Source: Cryptomeria japonica
Taxonomy: Eukaryota > Streptophyta > Pinopsida > Cupressales > Cupressaceae
NCBI RefSeq assembly: GCF_030272615.1
Contig: NC_081410.1
Location: 144,260,349 to 144,324,348 of the forward strand
Direction of reading: 5' to 3'
Length of the DNA stretch: 64,000 nt
Shown here: one piece after another, positions 26,624 to 38,457 of the stretch
How positions within the stretch are numbered: the stretch's first letter is position 1
Layout of the letters: each line of letters begins with the position of its first letter
Translations under genes and position numbers: made by a program
The notes under the pieces: model-generated
What the model was told of the DNA's origin: nothing
Seen by the model: only the letters and a program-made list of their open reading frames with translations
Databases searched by the model: none

Positions 26624-29600
26624 TTAATTTCCATCTGGGGGCGGTAACTGATCAAAAATAGATTTATACTTGTTCCAAGCGTTAGTGAGTGTGACTGAGA
26701 GTGCATCCTTTACACTTTCCATCAAAGAATTTTGTGCTTGAATATCAACCAATAGTGATATTAAGCCATCAAGAGTGCTTCCCTCTTGTGTAGTAGATAG
26801 GCATGTAGCTCTGTTAATCTACTCTTGAACTGATGAGAGATGAGGAAAGAATAATGTCTATAGGGTCATTATATCCATCCTAATCTTATGCTCTTCATTT
26901 CTAAGTTCTAACTGTTGAGCCATGAGTTGTTGAAGCTTGGTATAAAAATTTTGAACAGAATTGGGCTCAGTAGTCAACTTAGTTGAGAGATCAGTGATAT
27001 CTTTAATGAATAAGGAAAATGTACAAAGTTTCTGAAATAAATAAAGAATATGCTTGAGTTGAGGGTACAACTCAGCAATGAATTTGACAAGCTTTACTTT
27101 TCCTATAGCAAGAGCTTTTTGTACCTCTTCTATCATCTTTGCAATAAGCTCTTTATCTTTTATCTTGCCCAAGTACTTAGATACATCAACTCCAGATGTT
27201 TCTATTTGATTAAGGAGTTCATCTAGTTGAATGTGGATGGTTGCATCGGTTGACACTGTTGCTGAACGTAGCATATCTATTAGTAGTGTCTTTACCTTCT
27301 GTAGTAATTTATTCTTCTTTTGAATAGCCAATTGTTTTTCTTGTTCGGCCTTTGCTTTGCATAGTTCACCGAAATCAATAAGTGCTTGCCCTTTTAATTT
27401 TGAGATGTCCACATTGGGCAACACTATCGATTTAGTTAAATCAACTTTGAAGCTATGCTTTCTCACCTTCTTCTCTTTACCTTTGGTCGGTTGTACCAAT
27501 ACAAGTGCTTGAGAGGCTTGCTGACCCTCGATAGGTTGCTCGGTAGATGCAACACTTTGGTCGATTCTTGTAGCCGTTGAGGTGTCCTTGGGTGTCTCGA
27601 TACTAGGGGTCTCAGTTGTAACATTTTCAGTGCTTGATGGTGCTTGAGACGTCTGATCTTTAGTTGTATCTTCTGCTGCTTCAGACTTGTGACCTTCGAT
27701 GCCTTGTTTTGTATACTTAGGAGCTTTGGTAGAGACAGGTGGCTTGACCAGCGGATAAGGCTAAACTTGTACTATCACAGATTCACTAGATACAAGTTTT
27801 ACATAGGTAGTGCCTTCTATCATTTCTTGCTCCGGTGCTTTTGCATCCATGACATCTTCATCAATTTGAATAGTGTCAATCGGGTCTTGCTTGGTAGCAT
27901 CAGGACCTTACTCGGTGACATCAGGATCTTGCTCAGTGAAATCAACAATTTCAACTTGAGATTGTTCACCAACATCCTTTAGTTTGAATATTTCCTGCCA
28001 TTTAGCTTTTGTCTCCTTTTCCACATCAATGTATAGCTCATTCATCAATTTTAAGGCTCTTTGTTTGACAAGAAATTTAGAATTGTATGTTGTCAGATGC
28101 TCCTTAATTTCTGCTACGGACATATCAGGAATTAGATGGACTAGACTTCTTTCTCTTATTTCTTTCTCTGAGTCCATTGCATATTTCCATCTGTTATCAA
28201 TATGCAAGTATAATCCACTCGGAAGTGACTTTACTAGTTCTAATGGAGCTAGCCGAAACTTTAGAAGTGTGCAGATGACAGCTTCTTCAATTTGTCACTT
28301 CTCATCATTATTCCTAGTCTCATACTTGACATATCTAAATCCTGCAAATCCACCATATTCTTTAAGATTGGCACAAAAGTTTCTAACACTATGAATATTT
28401 ACCTTCTTGCTTTTTACAATCTGAAATTTGTTTGCATCATCGGATTCTATATCACTAGACTCTTTTGCCAAAATGAGTCTCCAAGTAGATTTGTTGTAGG
28501 TCTTGGTTACCTTGGGTATAGTGACACTCTTTTGTTTCTTACTCGGTGAAGCAGTTGATGCTCTAGTGTTAGGTCTCTTTGTTGGTGGAGTCAGTAGGGC
28601 CTTTGAAATGTCCAGTTTCTTTATTTTCAAAACTTTATCCTTAGGCAACTCGGTACTTAATGTTATTGCTGCCTCTTGAGCTTCTGATTCCTCTTCGGTA
28701 ATGGCAAGAGTGCCTTTGACAGGTGTAGAGGAGAATTCTTCTTCGAATTTCTCAGATAAAACCTTTATCATTTTTGTAGCCTTTCTTGTAGCTTTAGGTA
28801 CTACAATGCTCATTTTTACTTTTTCCTTAACTTCTTCAGAAGTTCCATACCTTCGTTCGATAGCATGCCTTGGTAGTGAAAGATGGGCATCAATTTGTTG
28901 TTGTGTAATATCATAGTCAATCTCATAACCCATTGGTGGCAAAGATTGAGTCCTCAGTTCTACAACATTCACATAACAGTAATCGGTGTCTACCTCAAAA
29001 CATATATCATCCTTATATTTCTCTACCAGCTGTGGTGGAATCCGATACCTATTGTGCATCTTTTCTTGAAATTTTCTGAAATAGTCATCCATGATATCAT
29101 TAAAATTATCTCCCAATTTCTTGATAAAATCATTAATTTGATGGGTGATAGGTCGGTGTAGCTCCCAAACTATTTTACCGACAGAGGGAAAGAACTTTTC
29201 AAAGTAGAAAAACATGCATACAAGAAGTGAACCAAACTTTAGTGTGTTTGTCGAGTTGTTCTTCTTCGGCTTCCTTATTGTGTTCAAGTTCTCAAACAAT
29301 TCCTTCAATAGCACTTCACATAAATCTACTTTCATTCCCTTTTTCACTATTTTATAAGCTAAGTCAACTACTGCACAAGGTACACTGTTTTCCCTTGTAG
29401 ATTGGAAGAAATGGTAACCAATTACTCTAATTGTAAATTTAAGTTCTGCATCAGTGACATTGTTCGGTTTCAGTCCTCGGTAATCAAATTCTACTCCAAT
29501 TAGACTGATTAACTCCTTCTGTGATATCATTTTCTATGCACATGCATGATCATAGATAGGATACCCGGTGATCAGATGAATGATTTCCTTAGTGATTTTG

Positions 29601-29974
29601 AATGGTTGCTCTCCTAGCCACATAAAATCATCATGTACTCTACTCAAGACAAACTTAACCCACTAGGGTTTGAACACATGGGGATAGACTAGGGCTTCAG
29701 TTAATCCCTTGATTCTGATATGCTCATACTTGTTATCCAGTTTACCATTGGTACATAGTTCATCATATGTGTCACTAATCTCAACATGACCAAGTTCTTC
29801 AACACAGCATTTGGTGAAGAATCTAACATCTTCGACTAACAAGACTTGATCCGGGATGAGTGAAAATGTAGTTTTCTCATCTGGTTCAGAGGTGACTTTA
29901 GGAGTCAAAGAGTACTTCAGCGAGGACTCCTCTACATTCTTGACAACTATGGAATCTTGGATCTTGGGCGCCAT
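26624..29974 (-). pseudogene. ORF2: about 1,116-residue protein of unknown function, seven in-frame stops
   Basis: One frame runs from ATG 29974 (MAPKIQ) to TAA 26624, interrupted only by nonsense codons: TAG 29663, TAG 29534, TGA 28295, TAA 27908, TAG 27761, TAG 26858 and TAG 26819. The first 550 or so residues look globular, with WLGEQPFKITKEIIHLITGYP-like and LKFGSLLVCMFFYFE segments. A basic Ser/Thr/Pro stretch (TPPTKRPNTRASTASPSKK) and a Thr/Pro/Glu-rich linker follow, then a helical C-terminal third. Degenerate relatives lie at 58940-60670 (LSQV...PISKDIISIITGL; IQFGSFLICLAMYF) and 2-1203. There are no pol motifs, no signal peptide and no clear membrane anchor. It may be an envelope-like or accessory retroelement protein, or a plant-mobile-domain-type protein. 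I do not recognise a named family with confidence. Confidence 0.75.
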
Positions 29975-30611
29975 TGTAGATTTTAAGTAAAAACTTAGCA
30001 AACTATCCTTAGGATTTGATGGTTTACAAATGACTGACGCTTCACACTTGGTAGATAATAGCAATTGACAAGATTAGAAACCAGCTTAACAATGTGATGA
30101 GATTTGATGTAAATACCTTGAAATTCACTTTGAATGAACTTTGATCGCCTTGATTCGCTCTGCTCTGCTCTCTTGAAAACTTGGTGAATGAAAATGACCG
30201 CGAAAATACCTTTAAGTACACAAAATACCTTATCAAGCTCCGTGCGAGTTAGGTCAAAACATTAAATGCACTAGGTTCACCTTTAACCGATTTACTCCTT
30301 TTTTCATTTCAACCAAGTAACCAAATTTCCTTCATTTATCGACTTGATAGGCTTCCTGTATACACCGACTTGATAGGTTTCCTGTAAAGTACTTTTGATA
30401 GAATTTCAAACTTACTAATGCATCTTCACTATGCAGATTTGAATTTTGTACATAATAGAATAGGAACTGTTATGATTTAACCTTTAGAGAATGCAGTCCC
30501 TTTATACCTTTTTTGATTAATTTGGAATAGGTGCACCTAACTTGGTAGGTAAGGTGCTTTCTTCATCTAACATGATTTCCTTCTTTTTCCAAATCATCTT
30601 AAATTTTTCTT

Positions 30612-31868
30612 TTATTCTTCAGTGTCTCTTCTAGGTTGATCTCTGCAATCTCTAGCTAAATGTCCAGCTTTGTGACAATGAAAAAATGCCATACCAGGAT
30701 TTCTCCATGATCTTCAGTTGTTCATTCCAAACCTTATAAAATAGTTGGCACTAATATGTCCATATCTTCCACAACATTCACACCATATCCTTGTATTGTA
30801 ATCCCATGGTACTGTTGCATATTGTTAGTAAGGATCTGTGTGATTTCGGTAACCTCTAGCATTTGCTCGGTGTGCAGACCACATGTAATTCTTTTGCTTA
30901 ACCCAGCACTTCTCGGTACTATGTCCATATCTATTGTAGTTCTTAGAAAACCCTTTGAATTTTGCCTTCTGATAGTTGTTAATAGACTTTGTCGTACATT
31001 GATTAGATGTGTGACCATATTTATTGCAGTTGTAACAATATCCATTGGACTTAGTGAAATTCGGTTGCTTACCTTTTCTAATCTAGCATATGTTGGCAGT
31101 ATGACCTTGATTTCCACAGTAGTAGCAAATAGGCTTCTTCCTTTTGATGCTATTCCTATTTCCAGCTTGCTTTGACGATTCTCCTCTCTCGGTAGTATGA
31201 ACTCCTTTCTCGGTTGATTCTTTTCCTTTGTAACCGAGTCCTACATCTTTGTTGGGTCTTCTTGTATTCAGTTGCTCATCCAACATCTTTGATGCATCAT
31301 AACTCTTCTTCAATGCTTCTTTGGATTTCTTCTTTGTTTTAAGTTCATTGGTCAACCTTGATACTTCAAGTCTCAATGCTTGATTTTCATCATTCTTCAG
31401 AATTGCTTCATGATGTGCATAACTTAGTTGATCTATCATATTTTGTTGAATCCCAGTTAACCTTATGATTTCATCATTCTTATCAGATACTAAGACTTCA
31501 AGTTGTTGTTTCTCTCTTTGTAGATCTCTTGCTTTATCCTCTGTTGTCCTCAATGCATCTAGATTTTCAGTCAGTTGTGTACTGAAATGTTCATGTTCTC
31601 TTTTCATTGCTTTTAGTTGATCAACCAATGCTTTGTTCTTTTCTTTCAACACTCCAATCATTTCTTCAGTTTCTTCAGATATACTATTCTTAGATGATGT
31701 CTCAATTTGTTCCACTAACTCTTGAGAATCCTGTAAGTCATCAGATAATCTTCTTCTTACTTTCAAAGATTTTTGCATTTGCCTTTGCATGTCTGCAATC
31801 ACTTGATTTGCATGATCCAACTCTTCTTGCAAATACACAATCCTCTGAGATTGTTTATAGCCTTCCAT
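30612..31868 (-). pseudogene. ORF1: gag-like coiled-coil protein with a CCHC zinc-knuckle array
   Basis: It starts at ATG 31868, about 60 bp downstream of the primer site. The first 200 or so residues are a strong coiled coil, followed by a linker (ASKMLDEQLN...GLGYKG) of the type seen in plant copia gag proteins, then CCHC knuckles. These are CYYCGNQGHTANIC, CYNCNKYGHTSNQC, a degenerate NRYGHSTEKC, CECCGRYGHISANY (last Cys lost) and a five-spaced CHKAGHLARDC. CCHC knuckles bind retroelement RNA in capsids. The frame stays open across the array except for TAG 31083, TAA 30825 and TGA 30714. The first 262 codons, with one knuckle, could still be translated. No protease follows. Confidence 0.85.
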
Positions 31869-31916
31869 TGATAAGATCTTTCTCTTTAGGTAGTTAAACC
31901 CTTTTCCAAGATTCAA

Positions 31917-31928
31917 GCTCTGATACCA
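31917..31928 (-). promoter_or_regulatory. Primer-binding site (initiator Met tRNA)
   Basis: Minus-strand TGGTATCAGAGC is a perfect match to the complement of the initiator Met tRNA 3' end, two bases from the 5' LTR. Confidence 0.92.
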
Positions 31929-31930
31929 AT

Positions 31931-33075
31931 TGTTAGGCCCAATATGGAAAGCTAATGTACTGAGAGGGGAGGGGTGAATCAATACTCCAAAACTTTTCTC
32001 GAATAATAACTTTATTGTTATGCATTAATCGAATAGTGCAGTAACATAAAATAAAGTTAAGACAAACAGATAACAATCATACATGATTCACTCCATAACA
32101 CATATATTTTGGTTACGCAAAAACTCTTGGTTAGAGAGAAAAACTGTGGTGGGGATGGCACCCACAACTTCATTGCTGCAATAATAACGAATGCTTGGTT
32201 AGAGCTACAATTAGCTATTTCTGATAGCTTACCCTGTTAGGAGTAACAAGATCTGTTAGATCTACCTTGCTAAAGGATTTTACAACATTTAATCTGAATG
32301 TTGCACCTGGTTAGAGGCTTTACAATTTATAGACTTGGTTAGAGTCTTTTACCCTGTTAAAGGTATCTCTTTCAACTTCACAATATTATAATAAAATCAT
32401 TACAAACATCTGCAACTTTACATCTGAAATGTTATAGCAGATTCTATGTGCTCATAATAAGATTACCTTGCTTATAGCATACCTCGGTAACCCATATAGT
32501 AACTCAGTAAACCCTTCTATTTACTCCGTTCTTCGACTGTTCTCTGAAAACCTTCTCGGTGACCTTTGTGTCTCTGTAATAATCTTCCTTTATGCATGCA
32601 CACACACCTTTAACTCTAAACTCATGTTGTATAAATAGATCTCATAAAATGGTGATCCAATTCATTGCTTCAATCTTACAAACAAGATTTATCGAATGAA
32701 TAACTAAACAAAATATTTCATTGGTTAGATTGACCTTGTAATCATACACAATCTTCTAGTGCAATTTCCAATGCAATAATGGTTAGATGTGCCTCGATCT
32801 TGTAACACATTTTCATATGCATGTCCAGGTTCAATGTATCTGGTAGCACGTTTCACTCGGTGTGTTAACTTTACTGCTCGGTAGTCTCAAAAAGATACTC
32901 AATAGACAGCTCGGTGTATATTGCATTCTGTAACTGCTTTCTTCTGTAATCGACTAGACTGTGCATATCGACTTCTCTATTTATACCGACTGCATGATTC
33001 GATAGTGCTAACCGACTAGAATATATAGTATGACTTTGAATATAAAAACTAATGGCAACTCGATAAGTAGTAACA
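31931..33075 (-). repeat. 5' LTR of the pol-less element (1145 bp)
   Basis: It pairs with 25087-26246. The left LTR has a short extra segment near 26010-26040 (TTGATGAATACCAA region) that is missing here. Confidence 0.95.
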
Positions 33076-33573
33076 TGTACCTATTCTTGCACACAGTAGG
33101 GAAGGGAAATAGGTTGGGAATAGGGGTTTGCCTTAGGTCAAACCCTCATTTTGGAATTAACCATGAAACATAAATGAAATATGATTAAATTGTAGTAATG
33201 GAAATTTTCTCCTTTTGAGGGAGATGTTGAATAATGAATGAAACACAAATGTTGTACCTCCTTGTGAAGTTTCATTTGTCTCCACATGGAATTAGGGTTT
33301 CATGAAGTCTTCAACAACATAGAATATGAATGTCAACTCCAATGCTTGAATCTTGATTATATCTCTGCTCCAATGCTTGAAAGAAGATTGATTGCTTGAT
33401 CACTTAAGCTTGAATGATTGATTGCTTGATATCAAATTAAATTTCATGTATGTGGATGACCAAATTAGAGGGGTAGACCTCATTTTATACTTCCTTATTG
33501 AAAAAAAAAAAAAATTATGACATGAGCCGACACAAAGTTGGAATCCCCGCTCACATTTCATGACCATTAAGGG
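33076..33573. other. Spacer between two elements, nothing recognised
   Basis: Contains CCAATGCTTGA words repeated at about 33338 and 33370 and an A14 run near 33500. No coding potential seen. Confidence 0.4.
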
Positions 33574-34042
33574 TGTGATATTTTGCCAAGATCTAGAGGC
33601 AATAGAAAGCACAAATAAGAGAGAACAAAATAGATGATAGGAATAAACTGTATCCTATCAAGATGAAAATACTGATCAACTGGATCATCAATCATTCAAT
33701 TACATACAATGAATATGAGCCTGCTTATATAGGAAAGGCTATATGGATATGTGAGCACACAAACAAGACATGTGGCTCAATAAGAAACAAGGGTAGGTAG
33801 GAAATATGTGTGGGTAGGTAGGAGAAAGAATATAATATTCTACATGAGGTGGATCACCCACTGAATGTGGAGTGTAACAAAAACATAAGTCCACGAAAGG
33901 TGGAAATTATCCTACACACACTATCTCAATGTGGCACAAACACCCAAGTGTCTCATACCCAAACTACTATTAAATGCATGTACCTAAGTAAACTTAAGTA
34001 AGGTGTAATAATATCCAAGATGAATAATTATTTACACCTACA
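33574..34042 (-). repeat. 3' LTR (469 bp)
   Basis: Same length as 37246-37714. The shared TATATAGG near 33737 could be a TATA element on either strand; I do not assign it. Confidence 0.95.
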
Positions 34043-34053
34043 CCCCCCCTTAA
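34043..34053 (-). promoter_or_regulatory. Polypurine tract
   Basis: Minus-strand AAGGGGGGGTG lies directly upstream of the LTR start TGTAGG. Confidence 0.85.
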
Positions 34054-35039
34054 GTGAAACTTAGGGGAATGCACTTAAGTCTACAATGCAACTAAGCAAT
34101 GCAAGATGGGTCTCGACTACGAGGCCATGTTAGGTACCCATGTACAAATGCAAATGCATGCAAACCAATGCAATGAAATCTCTCACAAAGCGGGCAAAGA
34201 GAGAAAAACCCAATGGGAAAAACCCTCACCCAAAAGAGAGATGAAAACTAGATACAAAGAACTCTCATAGAAGTATGTGAAGGACAAAACCCCATGCAAG
34301 GAAAAAGTCCCCCCCATATGAGAGAAGAAGAAGAGAGACTAGGAAGCTCCACCTCAATGTGGAATCTTCACCAATGATAGAAGCTCGAAGATGAATGAAG
34401 AAACTGCTCCATGAACGTCGAACAACATTCCTCCCCTTAGGAAGAAACAAAACCAAAGGTGTATCCAAAAATTTTCCCCAACCATGAAGGGAAGATGAAG
34501 CAAAAATACTCATGATGAAAGGAATCTCTAAAAACTGCACCACACTACCGAAAAAGGCACTCCAAGATCTAGTGGAGATGAATGTAGAACAATGTCCAAA
34601 GACTCATATGTCTCCTCAAAAGATAAAGAGACCTCCTCCAAGTGTTATACAGAAGTATCTACAATCATGTCAACCTCTAAACATTGATCATGTAGAGAAT
34701 GCACAAGAGGGTCAGAGTGATCCCTCGCAACAATCAAACAAGGATCATCTTCATCAAAGAGAAGATGAATTTCATCAATAGTGTCTCTCAAATCTGCAAT
34801 GTATGAGTCCACAAACAAACCTGCAATGTCTCTCAAGTAGGCATCCCAATCAACTGAAGCTGGAAGACATGGAATATCCTGTTGTACTGAATCATAAGAA
34901 GAAAAACTGTCGCACTAGCTGCATCATCAGGTGCAATAGGTGGTTTGATATCAATAGAAGGAGATGATATGCAAGGCTCAAGAATGGGGTCACATGTGAG
35001 AATCCCCAAGTTCAAATGCCCAAAGTTCTCCTCAAAATC
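34054..35039 (-). other. 3' untranslated or decayed part of the gag-only element
   Basis: No pol motif can be read on the minus strand. Open frames on both strands are short and unrecognised. Confidence 0.5.
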
Positions 35040-36427
35040 TTAATCATCAACATAGATATAATCAACCTCATCAATAGGACCAAAATCTGAAAAAGAGTAC
35101 AACCAAGATGCATGATCAACCACCCCAGTCACAATGATAGCTCCACTCTCCAAGTCTCTAATGATAAATGATTCGGGTGTAAACTCCATAGTTTTCCTAG
35201 TTGCCCCATGTGTGATTTGATAGATGGAAAGAAGATTATTTGTCAAGTGGGGTACACACAACACATCATTGAAGGAGTTATCCCCAATGGCAATAGATCT
35301 TTTCCCAATTACATCCATGTATGTATGATTGCCCATCAAAATCTACGGCATGTGGCAAGGCTCAAATGTAGAAAACATAGACTACAAAGATGCCATATGA
35401 TGAGAAGCCCCTGAATCTAGAAGCCATCCCCCTGAATCGGGACTTTTAGTAGCACAAAGAACTTGTCCCTTTCCTTTATCTGTCCCAAAAGAGTGATCAT
35501 TTCCTTTATCCTTAGAAGAAGAAGCCTATGTAGACATTCTAGAAGGTAGGTTGATTCTATTCTTCTCAAGAAGATTCTTTAACTCATCAATATCCTTCTT
35601 ATAACAATGATGTTCATCATGTCCTGACTTCTTGCAATATCCACAAAAAATATTGTCCTTATATGATTTCCTCTTAGGTGAGAATGGTGAATCACCTTGT
35701 TGTGGAGAGGAAGATTGTGCTCCATCTTGTTGTGGTTTTGACTTAGGTTGCTTTTGATTCTTGCCTTTTCCTTGATTACTTTGATTCCCTTTGTTAGCCA
35801 CCAAAGCTTGTGACTTTGAAGATTTGAGAATCCCCATCGTGGTCAACTTAGATTGCTCAAGTATCAACATCTCTATGAATGAATCAAATGAGGGAGAAGT
35901 GTATGAGGAACCTTGAGCTAACCTATGGGTGTGAAAGCTAGATACAAAGGCAGCATACTCTGAAGGAAGCTTTTCCAACAAGTTATAAACCAATTGAGCA
36001 TCCTTTTTGTCAATTCTACAATCCTTTAGCTTTGCTCTTAACTTAGTTTCATTTGTGACATAATCTTGGATTGTATCAAAATCCTTGGGATCCAAAGTTG
36101 TGAGTTCACTATCAAGCTTTTAGCCCTTAATCTCACCAACTTGACCATACAATTTCTTAAAAATATCCCAAGCCTCTTTAATTGTTATACACTTATCAAA
36201 GTGAAAAATGAGGTCATATGATACATACATTCTAAGAGTTCAAGTGCCATAGCATTCTTAGTAAGCCATTCAATTTGAGTATTAGGATCAGCCTTAGGCT
36301 CAGGTGGTACTGTAATAGTTTCATTTACATAATGAATGAGTCCTTTTTCCATTAGTTTACTCCATGCCTTAATTTTCCATGACGCATAATTATAAGGAGC
36401 TAAAAGTGGAAATTTAGGAGAACCCAT
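35040..36427 (-). pseudogene. Copia gag with CCHC knuckle and protease fragment
   Basis: The likely start is ATG 36427 (MGSPKFPLL). The N-terminal part has the gag pattern of YASWKIKAWSKLME followed by LEKLPSEYAAFVSSF, as in UBN2-type plant copia gags. A frame change lies between 36185 and 36095. A Lys/Gln/Ser-rich linker leads to CGYCKKSGHDEHHC (35595-35645), then to the aspartic protease segment WLLDSGASHHM (about 35390-35425). After a TAG in the protease the frame reopens (35040-35339), with a typical DVLCVPHLTNNLLSI segment. Coding then ends where the gag-pre-integrase region would begin in a full element. A gag of this kind could package its own RNA while borrowing enzymes in trans. Confidence 0.85.
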
Positions 36428-37233
36428 AGCACCAAAATGAAAAAACACAAGTTAGAGAGAGGCACAATCACGCAAGACACCCCCCCAAAATCACTCAATC
36501 AAGAAACCCCCCCAAAAAGGGTGATTTGGCGCTTTATACTTAGTGCATATGCAATGGGCCACTTGCAAAACAAGGCAAAGTGGACTTCTGATTTCAATTT
36601 ACAACTTCTCAAAATGAGATCTAAGAGACTTCAACAAATACTGCTAGTGATCTAAACTGAGATCCAAGCAAAATGCAAGTACCAAATATGCCAAAAATGG
36701 CCAAATACTGAATGTATAATTTTTACTTAAAATCACTGCAAACAAATGGAATATTATGAAAGTAGACAAAAAATTATGCACTTTCAAAAAAAACGGCACC
36801 TGAAAAGGAGTCCATATGAACCCAAATGAAGCCTCCAAAGTTGTAAAAATCGGGATTTCATGATTTTCGAAAAATAGAAAAATCCTGCACCACTGTACAG
36901 ATCACAAAATTCTACCCCAAAAAAAGAACAATTGCTCAAAAAAAGGTGTCCGGATGAGTGAGATATCGCTATTTGAAAATTGCCTGCAAAATTATAATTT
37001 ATAGAAAATTTCCGCCACAGCTTCAAACTTCAAATGCCTCTAGATTTGGCCTCTAAAGTCCGATTTGGATGAAACAAAAGTCAAAACTGACTTTCTTGGA
37101 CCTCCTCAATCCAATGGTAACCTCATATTTGACCCATAAATCTTCAATAATAACCTGAAATAGAAAGCTCCAAAATGCAAACCCCAAATAACATCAAATT
37201 TCTCTCAATTGGCAAACCAATGACATTCTAATG

Positions 37234-37245
37234 GCTCTGATACCA
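37234..37245 (-). promoter_or_regulatory. Primer-binding site (initiator Met tRNA)
   Basis: Minus-strand TGGTATCAGAGC lies directly against the LTR at 37246. Confidence 0.92.
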
Positions 37246-37714
37246 TGTGAGATTTTGCCAAGATCTAGAGGCAATGGAATGCACAAATAAGAGAGAACAA
37301 AATAGATGATAGGAATAAACTATATTCTACCAAGATGAAAATACTGATCAACTGGATCATCAATCGTTCAATTACATACAATGAATATGAGCCTGCTTAT
37401 ATAGGCAAGGCTATATGGATATGTGAGCACACAAACATGACATGTGGCTCAATAAGAAACAAGGGTAGGTAGTAAATAGGTGTGGGTAGGTAGGAGAAAC
37501 AATATAATATTTCACATGAGGTGGATCACCCACTGAATGTGGAGTGTAACAAAAAGATAAGTCCATAAAAGGTGGAAATTCCCCTACACACACTATCCCA
37601 ATGTGGCACAAACACCCAAATGTTTCATACCCAAACTACTATTAAATGCATGTACCTAAGTAAACTTAACTAAGGTGTAATAGTATCCAAGATGAATAAT
37701 TATTTACACCAACA
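37246..37714 (-). repeat. 5' LTR (469 bp)
   Basis: Pairs with 33574-34042 without length change. Confidence 0.95.
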
Positions 37715-38269
37715 AAGGGGCCCAAATTTGGGTCCTAATTGGGAGGACCAAGGTGTTGGGTGCTTTGGTACTGAGAGGTCAAAGGTGTTGGGTGCTCTGG
37801 TCCTAAGGGGACTAGGGGATCACGCCCTAGTCCTGCTTAATTAGAGACAAAAATCAAGGGGCAAGATGATGTATGAAGTGAAAATGGTGACAAATTTGCA
37901 TAACATGAGCATAATTAGGTCCTATTCAAGCCTCGAAGCACAAATGCCAAGGTGGGGGCCCAAATGCAGACAAAATTGTAAGGGAGTACTATTTAGGATA
38001 CTCTAGTTAAAAATATTAAACATATGAGGAAATTTCTTAAGGTTTTCATCATAATCCTCCCAAATGGCATTGTCTTCTACATATTGGTCACATTAGACCT
38101 TGCACTATGTAATCTTGTGTTTACATAAGAGAAGCTTACATACCTCAAGCTCCCTAAGTGACTTGATCATGACCACTACTGGATCTTGCACCTACAAGGA
38201 GTTTCAGTAAATCATGTGGTCAAAGTCAGGTATTGGGAAAGTGCACCAATATGGCAATTTTCTTTGTCT
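37715..38269. other. Spacer before the foldback structure
   Basis: Contains an imperfect duplication (AAGGTGTTGGGTGCTTTGGT and AAGGTGTTGGGTGCTCTGGT, about 37751 and 37785). No genes seen. Confidence 0.5.
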
Positions 38270-38325
38270 AAACGAAGCCATTTGGCATGCACCAAATAGG
38301 GAACTCATTGTATTCGGTGTGCACC

Positions 38326-38373
38326 AATAGGTTTGGCATGTCAAACCTATGGTTTGGTAATGCCAAACCTATT
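38326..38373. repeat. Hairpin with 14-bp perfect arms
   Basis: AATAGGTTTGGCAT (38326-38339) and ATGCCAAACCTATT (38360-38373) are exact inverse complements with a 20-bp loop, in the outer left arm of the foldback structure. Confidence 0.9.
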
Positions 38374-38380
38374 TGGTATG

Positions 38381-38457
38381 TGCCAAATTTGGTGCTATCC
38401 AAATGGAAATGCATTTTGAAAAATTGCATTTCCATTGGGCTAGCACCAAATTTGGCA
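38381..38457. repeat. 77-bp near-perfect hairpin
   Basis: TGCCAAATTTGGTGCTA at the left pairs with TAGCACCAAATTTGGCA at the right, and the inner GGAAATGCA/TGCATTTCC also pairs. Only a few positions mismatch around a short loop. Confidence 0.9.

Larger units (their letters stand above)
25087..33075 (-). mobile_element. Complete non-autonomous LTR retrotransposon with gag-like ORF1 and long ORF2 but no pol; TSD TGTAC
   Basis: LTRs at 25087-26246 and 31931-33075 (minus strand TGTTACTAC...TAACA) bound the element, with a perfect 5-bp duplication TGTAC (25082-25086 and 33076-33080). A perfect initiator-Met-tRNA primer site and a polypurine tract sit in their proper places. Inside are a coiled-coil/zinc-knuckle ORF1 (30612-31868) and a separate, very long ORF2 (26624-29974). 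I looked for protease, integrase, reverse transcriptase and RNase H motifs on both strands and saw none. Five mismatches in the first 115 or so LTR bases indicate moderate age. Mobilisation in trans by a copia element is inferred. Confidence 0.92.
33574..37714 (-). mobile_element. Short non-autonomous copia-type element carrying only gag and protease (TR-GAG-like); TSD AAGGG
   Basis: Two 469-bp LTRs (33574-34042 and 37246-37714; TGT...ACA) are flanked by the perfect duplication AAGGG (33569-33573 and 37715-37719). A primer site abuts 37246 and a polypurine tract abuts 34042. The 3.2-kb interior encodes gag and a protease active-site segment, then non-coding sequence. Integrase and reverse transcriptase are absent. 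By hand alignment I count about 25 differences across the 469 LTR positions (about 5%). Elements of this type with gag but no pol have been described in plants as TR-GAGs. Confidence 0.92.

Noticed and set aside
27644-28549. Plus-strand open frames
   Set aside because: Antisense shadows of the long minus-strand ORF2.
25087-33075. Hidden reverse transcriptase or integrase inside the pol-less element
   Set aside because: No YVDD-type box, DDE-type segments or protease DSG motif found in frames of either strand between the LTRs.
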